Source: Oscillospiraceae bacterium
Lineage (GTDB): Bacteria > Bacillota > Clostridia > Oscillospirales > Ruminococcaceae
Direction of reading: 5' to 3'
Length of the DNA: 7,092 nt
Assembly (NCBI GenBank): GCA_017828835.1
Contig: JAGAEK010000109.1
Location: forward strand, 1-7,092
Position numbers and translations under genes: made by a program. Position 1 is the first letter of the stretch. Every line of letters starts with the position of its first letter. This document shows positions 1-5,368 of the stretch, piece after piece. The notes under the pieces were generated by a model. That model saw only the letters and a program-made list of their open reading frames with translations. It was not told the DNA's origin and ran no database searches.

Positions 1-394
1 GGTGACGTGTTTTCCGGCCGAAGGGATATTCGGTTATACTGAATATTTCAAAAGCGTCAGACAGTTTCAAAACGTCCGGTTCGGAACAGGGCGGGATATC
101 CTTGCCGCAGACGCCGCGAACGATGATATCGCCGATATTGAAGGTATATCCGGAAAGAGGAGATAAGTCGAAATCTTCAGGAGAAATATAGGAAAGATTT
201 TCGCGGGTTTTTGCAAAATAAGGTATATATACCTTGAATTTATCGGCGCCGATAATTCCGTCCGAAGCGGACGAAACGGCTTTAGTCGAAATGAAAGCAA
301 CGTTATCGATTATTCGTTTGAAATAACTGACGGAGTTTGTGAGCCGGTCGGTACGGCGGTTGAAAACGGTAATTGATTCGTTGAATATTTGCAA
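1..394 (-). CDS. Phage minor structural (head-tail) protein, DUF6751-like, 3' part missing
   Basis: An open frame of 131 codons reads without a stop from a TTG at 394-392 to the left edge, so the C-terminus lies outside the window. The start is chosen because the perfect ribosome binding site AAGGAGGTAA (410-401), which also covers the stop of the connector gene, sits 9 nt upstream of TTG; no ATG is available. The product begins MQIFNESITVFNRR and carries KVYIPY (about residues 53-58), YISPEDF, then a GDIIVRG segment (about 88-94) and ends with EIFSITEYPFGRKTRH. This order (YIP, a proline-rich Y-S-PE stretch, a GDxIV strand and an ITxxxxxxFG end) resembles the small phage protein family DUF6751, which follows the connector gene in many Firmicutes siphophages; that assignment is from memory of the family and is moderate. 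It probably works at the head-tail joint or as a minor capsid component. A coding function is well supported by the gap-free frame and operon position. Confidence 0.65.
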   Translation of the reverse strand, partial: MQIFNESITVFNRRTDRLTNSVSYFKRIIDNVAFISTKAVSSASDGIIGADKFKVYIPYFAKTRENLSYISPEDFDLSPLSGYTFNIGDIIVRGVCGKDIPPCSEPDVLKLSDAFEIFSITEYPFGRKTRH

Positions 395-400
395 ATAAAA

Positions 401-410
401 TTACCTCCTT
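401..410 (-). promoter_or_regulatory. Ribosome binding site for the TTG-started minor structural gene
   Basis: On the minus strand these bases read AAGGAGGTAA, an almost complete match to the 16S anti-Shine-Dalgarno complement. They form the last codons and the TAA stop of the connector gene and lie 9 nt before the TTG at 394. Termination of the connector and initiation of the next gene are therefore likely coupled. This site decides the start of the partial gene. Confidence 0.8.
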
Positions 411-754
411 GCTCCTCTGAAAAGAATTCCCGAATCCGCAAGATACTGCATAGCGGTATTACGGAGAGCACGTGACGGAGGGGCGGTGTTTGAGATCCCT
501 CTTGCGTAGCCGACCGAAATATCGCCGGATTTTTCATAGGTGAGGCCTCCGCCGTTATTGTTGGAATATATTGTGTCTGCTACGGCGCAGATCGCTTTTT
601 TGATTTGATCTGTCGGATTCAGAAAATCAATTTTACCGAAGGTGATCGCTGAGATATATTCCTCGGCGCGTTTTTCAAATTCGGGAAAAGAGTCGGAAGG
701 AATGGCGGATCCGCCGAAGGTATAGGAATAAAAGAAATAATCTGTACAGGGCAT
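401..754 (-). CDS. Phage head-tail connector protein
   Basis: The 117-residue product fits the small helical head-tail connector family (gp6/gp15-like adaptors that bind under the portal ring and join head to tail). Visible hallmarks are an N-terminal Y-T-FGGSAIP stretch (11-19), a helix FEKRAEEYISAITFGKI (26-42) matching the usual 'ARASDYIDxxTFGR' pattern, a second helix IKKAICAVADTIYS (51-64), a Gly-rich loop followed by EKSGDISVGYA (74-84), and the conserved C-terminal helix LRNTAMQYLADSGILFRGAR (97-116). The length is normal for the family. The start ATG (754-752) is preceded by AAGGAG with 6 nt spacing in the 29-nt gap after the capsid gene. Its place directly after the major capsid gene is the standard position. 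Family call is strong; the exact subfamily is not. Confidence 0.85.
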   Translation of the reverse strand: MPCTDYFFYSYTFGGSAIPSDSFPEFEKRAEEYISAITFGKIDFLNPTDQIKKAICAVADTIYSNNNGGGLTYEKSGDISVGYARGISNTAPPSRALRNTAMQYLADSGILFRGARR

Positions 755-783
755 AGGCGTCTCCTTTTTTGTGTTAATTAAGA

Positions 784-1677
784 TCAGGCTTTGGAATGGA
801 GGTAAACGCCTTTGAGTTTGTTTGAGAGGACGAATGCGTCGTGATATATACGGTAGTCGAACTTCCAGGCGTCCGCCTTTTGGTTTTCGTCGGGAGAAAA
901 TACGCGGGGCAGGGTGTGTTTGGGCACCTGAAGTACGGCGGAGGGATGGATTATCATAAAGTTGATGTCCTTTGCACCTGATGCGGCGACGTATCCGCCG
1001 TCGGTCTGACCGCTTGTAGAGCCGTCGTAGAGAGTGATGGCGGTTTTGAAACGTCCCTGAGGTACTTTAATGATACGCATACCGTCGTAGGTTTCGATGT
1101 TGGTGTTTATATCGGATTCCGAAACGGGCGCAAATCTCATACCGGCGGTCGCTTTTTTGAGGAGAGAGTAGTTTGCGGGGGTTATGAACAGGATCCTGCC
1201 CTCGCAGGGAACTTCATTTTCATCCATTGAGAGAACGGCGGTGTCTATCGCGTCGATGATCGTGGCGGCGGTGAGGGTCGCGGGGGTCGCGGCGGAAATA
1301 CCGGACGTGGAAGCGTAGGTCGCGAAACGGTAGGCGTCTATTTCGGGAGCGACTTTAGTTCTGATAAATTCTCCGGCAAGAGAGCCGAACGCCTGATCGA
1401 GAGTTTCATCGTTATCCATACGGTCTATGATGAAGCTTCTTGCTCTGTCGCGGTTAAGAGTGAGAGTTTCCCAACTTCCCGTCACGCTGCCGTCGATAAA
1501 TCCCGAGTTTCTGTCGTAATTCGCAAGGCCTTGGAGAGAGGTCTTGAAGATTTTGACGACGTTTCCGCCGGAATAGTCGACGACGTTGTAATCGAGAGGA
1601 GAGGTGAGGGAAGCGAACTGATAGATTTCATCCAGCATGGGAAGATATTTTTGAGCTAATGCAATACTGTTTGACAT
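784..1677 (-). CDS. Phage major capsid protein (HK97 fold)
   Basis: This 297-residue protein builds the icosahedral shell. It matches a capsid family common in Firmicutes siphophages: an N-terminal helix IALAQKYLPMLDEIYQFAS (5-23), a strand VVKIFKTSLQGLANYDRN (40-57), FIIDRMDNDET (82-92, equivalent to the 'F.ID..DN.Q' motif), the spine helix region GEFIRTKVAPEIDAYRF (102-118), the P-domain segment VPCEGRILFITPANYSLLKK (156-175), GMRIIKVP (199-206), HPSAVLQVPKH (244-254), and the diagnostic C-terminal WKFDYRIYHDAFVLSNKLKG (271-290). No N-terminal protease-cleavage domain is evident, which fits a separate small scaffold gene just upstream. The start ATG has GGAG six T residues upstream. Length and motif order are complete, so there is no sign of decay. 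Confidence 0.92.
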   Translation of the reverse strand: MSNSIALAQKYLPMLDEIYQFASLTSPLDYNVVDYSGGNVVKIFKTSLQGLANYDRNSGFIDGSVTGSWETLTLNRDRARSFIIDRMDNDETLDQAFGSLAGEFIRTKVAPEIDAYRFATYASTSGISAATPATLTAATIIDAIDTAVLSMDENEVPCEGRILFITPANYSLLKKATAGMRFAPVSESDINTNIETYDGMRIIKVPQGRFKTAITLYDGSTSGQTDGGYVAASGAKDINFMIIHPSAVLQVPKHTLPRVFSPDENQKADAWKFDYRIYHDAFVLSNKLKGVYLHSKA

Positions 1678-1710
1678 AAAAAACTCCTTTTTGATTGAAA
1701 AATATGAGAA

Positions 1711-2172
1711 TTATAATGGAAGTCCGAAAGCCGAACGGAGAGCTGACCTTGAGAAGAAGTTACCGGTTTTCCCGGAGGTAGGGCCGGTAACGGAGAGCTC
1801 GATTTTCGCGTCTGAAAATGCTTCGGGGTTTTCGAGCCGTATGGCGTCGATGAATTCAGCGCCTCCGACTATTTCACCGTTTTCTACGGGAAGGGAAGCC
1901 GAAGCGAGACGGGCAAGTACGGCTTCTTTTGCAAGAGGACATGAGAAAGAATAAGAATCCGCAAGAGCTTTTGAAGCGTAGGCGTATTCTTTTTCGGCGA
2001 AACTCGATTTTACGGCTTCAAGCTCCGAGTTATACTGATTTTTCAGAGCTTCGACGGCAGAATCGGAATCGGTTTTGGAAATAAAAGCGGATTTGAAATC
2101 ACGCTTAAAATCAGCGGAAAATTCTTGAGGGATTTTCGCGCCGTATTTATTCAGAATATTAAATATATCCAA
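1711..2172 (-). CDS. Phage capsid scaffolding protein, GP20-like
   Basis: The 153-residue product is a likely internal scaffold that guides capsid assembly and is later expelled. Between about residues 36 and 70 it is charged and helical with coiled-coil character (SAVEALKNQYNSELEAVKSS), followed by a GP20-like core: helix AYASKALADSYSF, then PLAKEAVLARLASASLPVENG (79-99) and a D-A-I-...-NPEAF end (109-119), which mirrors the 'ALxxAGxxDxxxLKALLD...NPYLF' pattern of Phage_GP20 scaffolds. The C-terminal tail (120-153) is basic and probably contacts the capsid. The start is a TTG at 2172-2170: AAAAAGGA, embedded in the last codons of the portal gene, lies 9 nt upstream and no in-frame ATG is available. 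The gap to the portal stop is 2 nt, so translation is probably coupled. It lies directly before the capsid gene, as expected for a scaffold. Sequence identity across this family is low, so the name rests on both pattern and position. Confidence 0.75.
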   Translation of the reverse strand: MDIFNILNKYGAKIPQEFSADFKRDFKSAFISKTDSDSAVEALKNQYNSELEAVKSSFAEKEYAYASKALADSYSFSCPLAKEAVLARLASASLPVENGEIVGGAEFIDAIRLENPEAFSDAKIELSVTGPTSGKTGNFFSRSALRSAFGLPL

Positions 2173-2174
2173 GT

Positions 2175-3515
2175 TTACACATCCTTTTTCGGCAATAATT
2201 TTTTGGCGTCTTCCGAAGAAACGCCGTATCTCCAGGCAAGGTATACTTCAGGCGCAATGATACCGGAATTGACCTCTTCAAGCCGAATTTTCTGTTCCGA
2301 CGACGCGTCTATTATCACGGAATCGTCCCAGGAAAAAGAAAGATCGTATTTACCGCTCGGCGCGAGCTTTGCGGCGGAGGTCCAGATATTGACGGCGTCG
2401 ACGAGTTCTGAAAGAGCGTGTTCGAGAGATTTTTGTATATCGGACACGGTGGAATAAAGACGCTGTTTTGAGCTGATTATTTCGGTTGCAGTCAATTCGG
2501 AATTATGCGGATCGGAGATGGAGCCGTAGGAGAGACCGCAGTTGAACTCAATACGTTTGAATATTTTGTCGAGTCCGTTGAAAAGCGAACGGTCACGTAT
2601 TTCGGGAGAGAACTGTTTCAGAAACGCGCCGTCTCTCATTGAGTCTATATCGAAGGCACGGAAAAGGCGTTCTTTTCCTTTCGGCAATACCGGATTACCG
2701 TTCTGGTCCTTGTCGAATAAATCGATACTTGCGTCGATCGCGAGTTCGCTGCCTTCATATTCCCACATGATCGAAGCGAACAGAGAATCGGCTTGTTCTA
2801 TGAGCTCGACCGCTCTCGAAAACACAGAGACTCCTAACGGAGAATCCGGGTCGATATTATTTGCGAGCGGCATTTTAAAATAGGAAAAAAGCGGAGAAGA
2901 AACGCCGGATATATGGAGCTTTTCGGCACGTTCCGACCATTCGGGTATTGAAGAAAGGGGGACCTTCGAGCCCAAAGAGTAGGGTGAATCGGAGGAATAA
3001 GCCGTGTTTGAAATATCGACGCCGTTATTTGAGATACGATGTATCTCAAAAAGAGTGCAGTGTTTTTTACCGATATATTTATGAGCGGTGAAAAGTGCGG
3101 ACGAGATATTGCCGGAGCAATCGAATTCCAGAGGGAAAAAGCGGTCTGATCTTATTACGTCGATAAATATACGGTTACGGTAAAGATACGGCTTGAACAC
3201 TATTCCGCCGCCGGCGCAGGCGTATTCCGCGGCACGGCGGAGGTTTTTGATGAGAGGAGCGCATTGAGCGGAAAGGAATTTTGCGCGTTCGCCGCCGGAG
3301 ATGTTCAAATTCATTTCAAGAGTAACGAGTCTTGCGAGTTCGGAGGATACTGCTGCGGCGAGGTTGAGAGATTTTACGGAAGAGGAGAGCCAGGGTGCTT
3401 TGCCGGAATAAACGTTGTTCCAAAGCTGTATACTTTGATACATTTCATCGGATATTGCCGGCTCAACACCGAGTTTTGATTTAATAAATCGGTTTTGAAA
3501 TATCGTTGATATCAC
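2175..3515 (-). CDS. Phage portal protein, A118 family
   Basis: The portal forms the dodecameric ring at one capsid vertex through which DNA is packaged and released. The 446-residue product shows the A118-type features in order: LWNNVYSGKAPWL (31-43, the family's N-terminal tryptophan-rich motif), a helix LAAAVSSELARLVTLEMNL (52-70), GGGIVFKPY (102-110), the segment SPLGVSVFSRAVELIEQAD (225-243), MWEYEGSELAI (250-260), and GLSYGSISDPHNSELTATEI (327-346) before the long wing/stem helices, then EVYLAWRYGVSSEDAKKLLP (423-442). Length is slightly below the ~490 typical for the family but no domain is missing. The start is uncertain: the GTG at 3515-3513 lies inside the ribosome binding site AGAGGTGAT, too close for normal use; in-frame alternatives are non-standard ACG (3506) or ATA (3503), and the next ATG (codon 25) would cut into the conserved N-terminus. 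Between terL and the portal lies a 55-nt gap with a hairpin. Confidence 0.9.
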   Translation of the reverse strand: MISTIFQNRFIKSKLGVEPAISDEMYQSIQLWNNVYSGKAPWLSSSVKSLNLAAAVSSELARLVTLEMNLNISGGERAKFLSAQCAPLIKNLRRAAEYACAGGGIVFKPYLYRNRIFIDVIRSDRFFPLEFDCSGNISSALFTAHKYIGKKHCTLFEIHRISNNGVDISNTAYSSDSPYSLGSKVPLSSIPEWSERAEKLHISGVSSPLFSYFKMPLANNIDPDSPLGVSVFSRAVELIEQADSLFASIMWEYEGSELAIDASIDLFDKDQNGNPVLPKGKERLFRAFDIDSMRDGAFLKQFSPEIRDRSLFNGLDKIFKRIEFNCGLSYGSISDPHNSELTATEIISSKQRLYSTVSDIQKSLEHALSELVDAVNIWTSAAKLAPSGKYDLSFSWDDSVIIDASSEQKIRLEEVNSGIIAPEVYLAWRYGVSSEDAKKLLPKKDV

Positions 3516-3519
3516 CTCT
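3511..3519 (-). promoter_or_regulatory. Strong Shine-Dalgarno with a misplaced portal start
   Basis: The minus strand reads AGAGGTGAT, complementary to the 16S 3' end. The only standard start codon of the portal frame near it is the GTG contained in the motif itself. At the usual 5-9 nt downstream the frame offers only TCA, ACG or ATA. Either initiation happens at a non-standard codon or the GTG is used despite the spacing. Confidence 0.6.
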
Positions 3520-3533
3520 TTTAAAGAAATGGA

Positions 3534-3560
3534 TTTCGGCAGTAGAAGAAGATGCCGAAA
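3534..3560. repeat. 8-bp inverted repeat (hairpin) between terL and portal
   Basis: TTTCGGCA at 3534-3541 is repeated as its exact reverse complement TGCCGAAA at 3553-3560, with an 11-nt loop. On the minus-strand transcript it forms a stem just after the terL stop and ends about 18 nt before the portal start. No U-tract follows it directly, so it is unlikely to be a strong terminator. It may mark an RNA processing site or lower portal expression relative to terL. The pairing is seen directly; the role is inferred. Confidence 0.6.
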
Positions 3561-3570
3561 GAGAGAAAAA

Positions 3571-4803
3571 TTATCTGCGCATTACGGAGTAGACGAAATA
3601 CCGGAGGTCGTCCATGGCGTGGTCGAACTCTTTTATGACGGTATCGCCCGAAAGATCGTCGCTCCAGGAATAAGCGGAAAACTCGCGGATACAGTCCTTG
3701 CAGTTTTCGCCTATCACGATCCTGCCGCTCGAGAGAAGGGCGGAGACGAGGCGGATACCGTTCAGAACGTCGTTTGAAGCTCCGCGTACCTTGAATTTTC
3801 CCGATTTTCTTATGCGAGCGATAAAGCTTGCGGCGGACGGATCGATGATAACGCAGGAGATCGGTCGGTCGCCTGCAAGATCAACAAGTCTTTCATAATA
3901 CTCGTCGTCGGTGAGCTGAAAACCGGATCTTCTGCTGTCGTGGTAAAATTCGTCGATACGGAACGCTTGACCGTCGATCAGAAGCCAAAGTCCCATTGAG
4001 CAGGGATTCACGGTACCGTAATCGATCGAAATATAGAATTTGCCTCCGGAGGACGGGAGCAGAGATTCCGGAAGAGTGTTTACCGATTTTTTGAACATCG
4101 GATAAACAAGTCCTTCGGCGCGGGTCCACTCGCCTAAGATATAGCGGGAATAAAACACGCCTGAATATAACTTTTCGTAGTTTTCGAGGGTTTCCGCGGA
4201 GAGACTCGGGTTGTCGGACATTAAAAAATGCAGAAGCAAAGCTTTCTTTTCTTCGGCTTTCAGTATCCAATCGTTGAAAAACCAATGTTCGGGGGAATCG
4301 GGATTACAGTTGAACCAGATCTTCGAACCGGAAACGGAACAGCGGGCGACGGCCTGATCAACGAAATTTTTCGGCATCAAGGCGGTTTCGTCGAGCATCA
4401 CACCGGCAAGGGTAATACCTTGAATATAAGAAAAAGAGGTTTTATCTTTTCCGCCGAAAAGGTAAAAAATATTTGAGGAGCCGTCGGGAGCCGTTACGGT
4501 AAGAGTTTCGGTCGAGGAAGAGTATTTGACGCCGTAGCGCTTTTTTAAGGAATTGATGCAAAGAAGCGGTTCTACAATATTGCGTTCGGCGTTTTTTATC
4601 GTTTTCGAACAAATCGCGAAAGATTGGTTTTTAAAGCTGTTCATTGCCCAAAGCATAAAAGAGAGAGACATGACGAGAGTTTTTCCGCTTCTTACGGCGC
4701 CGTCGCAGATAATACAGCGGTATTTTGCGGAAATTTCCGGAACAGCCCACCAGCTGAGCAGTTTCAGTTGTTTTGAGGAAAATTCGGAAAAAGAAAAGCT
4801 CAT
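3571..4803 (-). CDS. terL: Phage terminase large subunit, PBSX/Terminase_3 type
   Basis: TerL is the packaging motor: an N-terminal ATPase pumps DNA through the portal and a C-terminal RNase H-like nuclease cuts it. The 410-residue product has Walker A DGAVRSGKT (34-42), Walker B GVMLDE (134-139) with the catalytic Glu, and the coupling motif FNCNPDSPEHW (164-174). The nuclease acids are Asp261 (SIDYGTVNP), Asp321 (IIDPSAASF) and Asp394/398 (FDHAMDDLRY). All catalytic positions are present, so the enzyme looks functional. The start is ATG 4803-4801, which overlaps the terS stop as ATGA; this classic coupled arrangement is preferred over a TTG ten codons upstream (4833), which would run 34 nt into terS. 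The Shine-Dalgarno is weak (GGAA about 11 nt before ATG), in line with coupling. The PBSX-type family is most often linked to headful packaging, but packaging mode cannot be read from sequence alone. Confidence 0.96.
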   Translation of the reverse strand: MSFSFSEFSSKQLKLLSWWAVPEISAKYRCIICDGAVRSGKTLVMSLSFMLWAMNSFKNQSFAICSKTIKNAERNIVEPLLCINSLKKRYGVKYSSSTETLTVTAPDGSSNIFYLFGGKDKTSFSYIQGITLAGVMLDETALMPKNFVDQAVARCSVSGSKIWFNCNPDSPEHWFFNDWILKAEEKKALLLHFLMSDNPSLSAETLENYEKLYSGVFYSRYILGEWTRAEGLVYPMFKKSVNTLPESLLPSSGGKFYISIDYGTVNPCSMGLWLLIDGQAFRIDEFYHDSRRSGFQLTDDEYYERLVDLAGDRPISCVIIDPSAASFIARIRKSGKFKVRGASNDVLNGIRLVSALLSSGRIVIGENCKDCIREFSAYSWSDDLSGDTVIKEFDHAMDDLRYFVYSVMRR

Positions 4804-5033
4804 TTTATTTCGTCGTTCCAAACTGCGGAACAAGCCTTTATCGCGTCCAACAATCCGTCGTCGGAAAGTTCGGGAGAAAAATCCGAATCGAAAAGGCCGA
4901 CGTGTTTTCCGAGCAGTTCAAGGGCTTTTAGCCTGTAATTGAGCTTGACGTCGGAATCATCGTCGGAAGAAAACGCGATTTTTTCAAGTTCCGAAATTAT
5001 TTTTTTTTGAGTTTTAGCTGCTTTTGGAGACAT
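4800..5033 (-). CDS. terS: Terminase small subunit, short form lacking the DNA-binding half
   Basis: The 77-residue product matches only the C-terminal part of Terminase_2 small subunits: KKIISELEKIAFSS (10-23) followed by YRLKALELLGKHVGLF (33-48), the very conserved 'RxLxELxxIAF ... KLKALELLGKHLGMF' pattern, then an acidic tail. Typical members are about 140-180 residues with an N-terminal helix-turn-helix that recognises the packaging site; that half is absent. It was not lost by a simple frameshift: ATG 5033 has its own ribosome binding site (AAAGGA, 8 nt upstream), and the bases upstream encode a different, Cys-rich frame. The gene overlaps the upstream ORF by 20 nt and terL by 4 nt. TerS normally forms a ring that selects DNA and stimulates TerL. 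Without the helix-turn-helix, this form could still oligomerise and regulate TerL but would not be expected to recognise a specific site. Family identity is good; function is inferred. Confidence 0.85.
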   Translation of the reverse strand: MSPKAAKTQKKIISELEKIAFSSDDDSDVKLNYRLKALELLGKHVGLFDSDFSPELSDDGLLDAIKACSAVWNDEIK

Positions 5034-5217
5034 ATTTGCGATCCTTTCCGAGAATACATTTCGGAAGAATACAGAAATTTTTGCCGCAGACGGTGTTATT
5101 GTTCCAGCAGCACGAGTCGCACAATGAAACAGGGTTTACGGCGGATTTTTTCGCTTTGTTTTTTATGCCTTTTTCAGCGGCATTATTTGATAGAACAGAG
5201 TCCAGGGAAAAGATAAT
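5014..5217 (-). CDS. Small Cys-rich protein, likely first phage gene, non-standard start
   Basis: A frame ending at TAA 5016-5014 encodes a C-terminal half that looks like real protein: SLCDSCCWNNNTVCGKNFC followed by ILPKC and a basic tail ending KYVSKSS. The six cysteines (C-x2-CC-x6-C-x4-C-x4-C; residues 33, 36, 37, 44, 49, 54 if begun at 5217) suggest a small metal-binding knuckle. Upstream of it, GGTAGGTGAT (5227-5218) is a strong ribosome binding site, but no in-frame ATG, GTG or useful TTG follows. The best candidates are ATT (5217) or ATC (5214), giving 67 or 66 residues. Alternatively, a GTG inside the binding site (5222) or an ATG at 5182 lies one frame away, and a single extra A in the A5 run (5172-5168) would join them to the Cys frame, so this may instead be a recent frameshift or a sequencing error. 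It overlaps terS by 20 nt. I do not recognise a named family. Function is unknown; DNA or RNA binding is only a guess. Confidence 0.5.
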   Translation of the reverse strand: MIFSLDSVLSNNAAEKGIKNKAKKSAVNPVSLCDSCCWNNNTVCGKNFCILPKCILGKDRKYVSKSS

Positions 5218-5227
5218 ATCACCTACC
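5218..5227 (-). promoter_or_regulatory. Shine-Dalgarno of the Cys-rich ORF
   Basis: The minus strand reads GGTAGGTGAT, nine of ten positions matching AGGAGGTGAT. It shows that translation starts here, and so supports a real gene although no standard start codon follows in frame. It shares AGGTGATAT with the portal site at 3511-3519. Confidence 0.55.
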
Positions 5228-5236
5228 GAAAATAAA

Positions 5237-5267
5237 ATTGTATAAGTCCGTTAAAAAACGGGCGCAA
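5237..5267 (-). promoter_or_regulatory. Candidate promoter of the phage head operon
   Basis: Reading leftward, TTGCGC (5267-5262) is followed 17 nt later by TATACA (5244-5239); TACAAT (5242-5237) is an alternative -10 with a 19-nt spacer. Transcription would begin around 5230, just before the ribosome binding site of the Cys-rich ORF. The -35 matches only its first three bases and overlaps the T-tract of the metAA terminator. This is the only plausible site between the terminator and the first gene, but it is weak. Confidence 0.35.
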
Positions 5268-5300
5268 AAAAACACCGACCGTTGAAAAGTCGGTGTTTTT
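5266..5300. terminator. Bidirectional intrinsic terminator between metAA and the phage operon
   Basis: AAAAACACCGAC (5268-5279) pairs perfectly with GTCGGTGTTTTT (5289-5300) around a 9-nt loop. On the minus strand the stem is followed by a run of seven T (5272-5266), making a good rho-independent terminator for metAA, whose stop lies about 70 nt upstream. The stem's own A/T ends give a T-run on the plus strand too, so it can act in either direction. It separates host from phage transcription, which means the phage operon needs its own promoter. Confidence 0.85.
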
Positions 5301-5368
5301 GGGTCCTTTGCATTCAATCCCACGATATAATTATATACCGTTGATTTTTCCCAAAAGTATCAATATAT

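Noticed and set aside
2125..2457. Plus-strand 110-codon open frame over the portal and scaffold ends
   Set aside because: It is antisense to two well-supported genes, has no recognisable motif, and has low-complexity Ser/Glu-rich composition typical of a complement frame.
3893..4285. Minus-strand 130-codon frame inside terL
   Set aside because: It is a +1 frame shadow, very rich in Arg, within the TerL nuclease and linker region whose true frame carries all catalytic residues.
4804..4833. Longer terL beginning with TTG at 4833
   Set aside because: The ATG at 4803 overlaps the terS stop as ATGA, and the extra ten residues are encoded inside terS and lack a properly spaced binding site.
4553..4942. 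Plus-strand 129-codon open frame over terL and terS
   Set aside because: It mirrors conserved TerL ATPase codons on the other strand, and its Arg-rich tail comes from reading terS in reverse.
5034..5135. Upstream in-frame extension of terS that might restore the missing helix-turn-helix
   Set aside because: The frame has no start codon, meets a stop at 5136-5138, and its translation shows no helix-turn-helix; the same bases encode the Cys-rich frame instead.
5320..5340. ATATAATTATAT palindrome after metAA as a promoter or att core
   Set aside because: It contains TATAAT on both strands but no -35 at a usable distance, and no second copy is visible in the window to support an attachment site.
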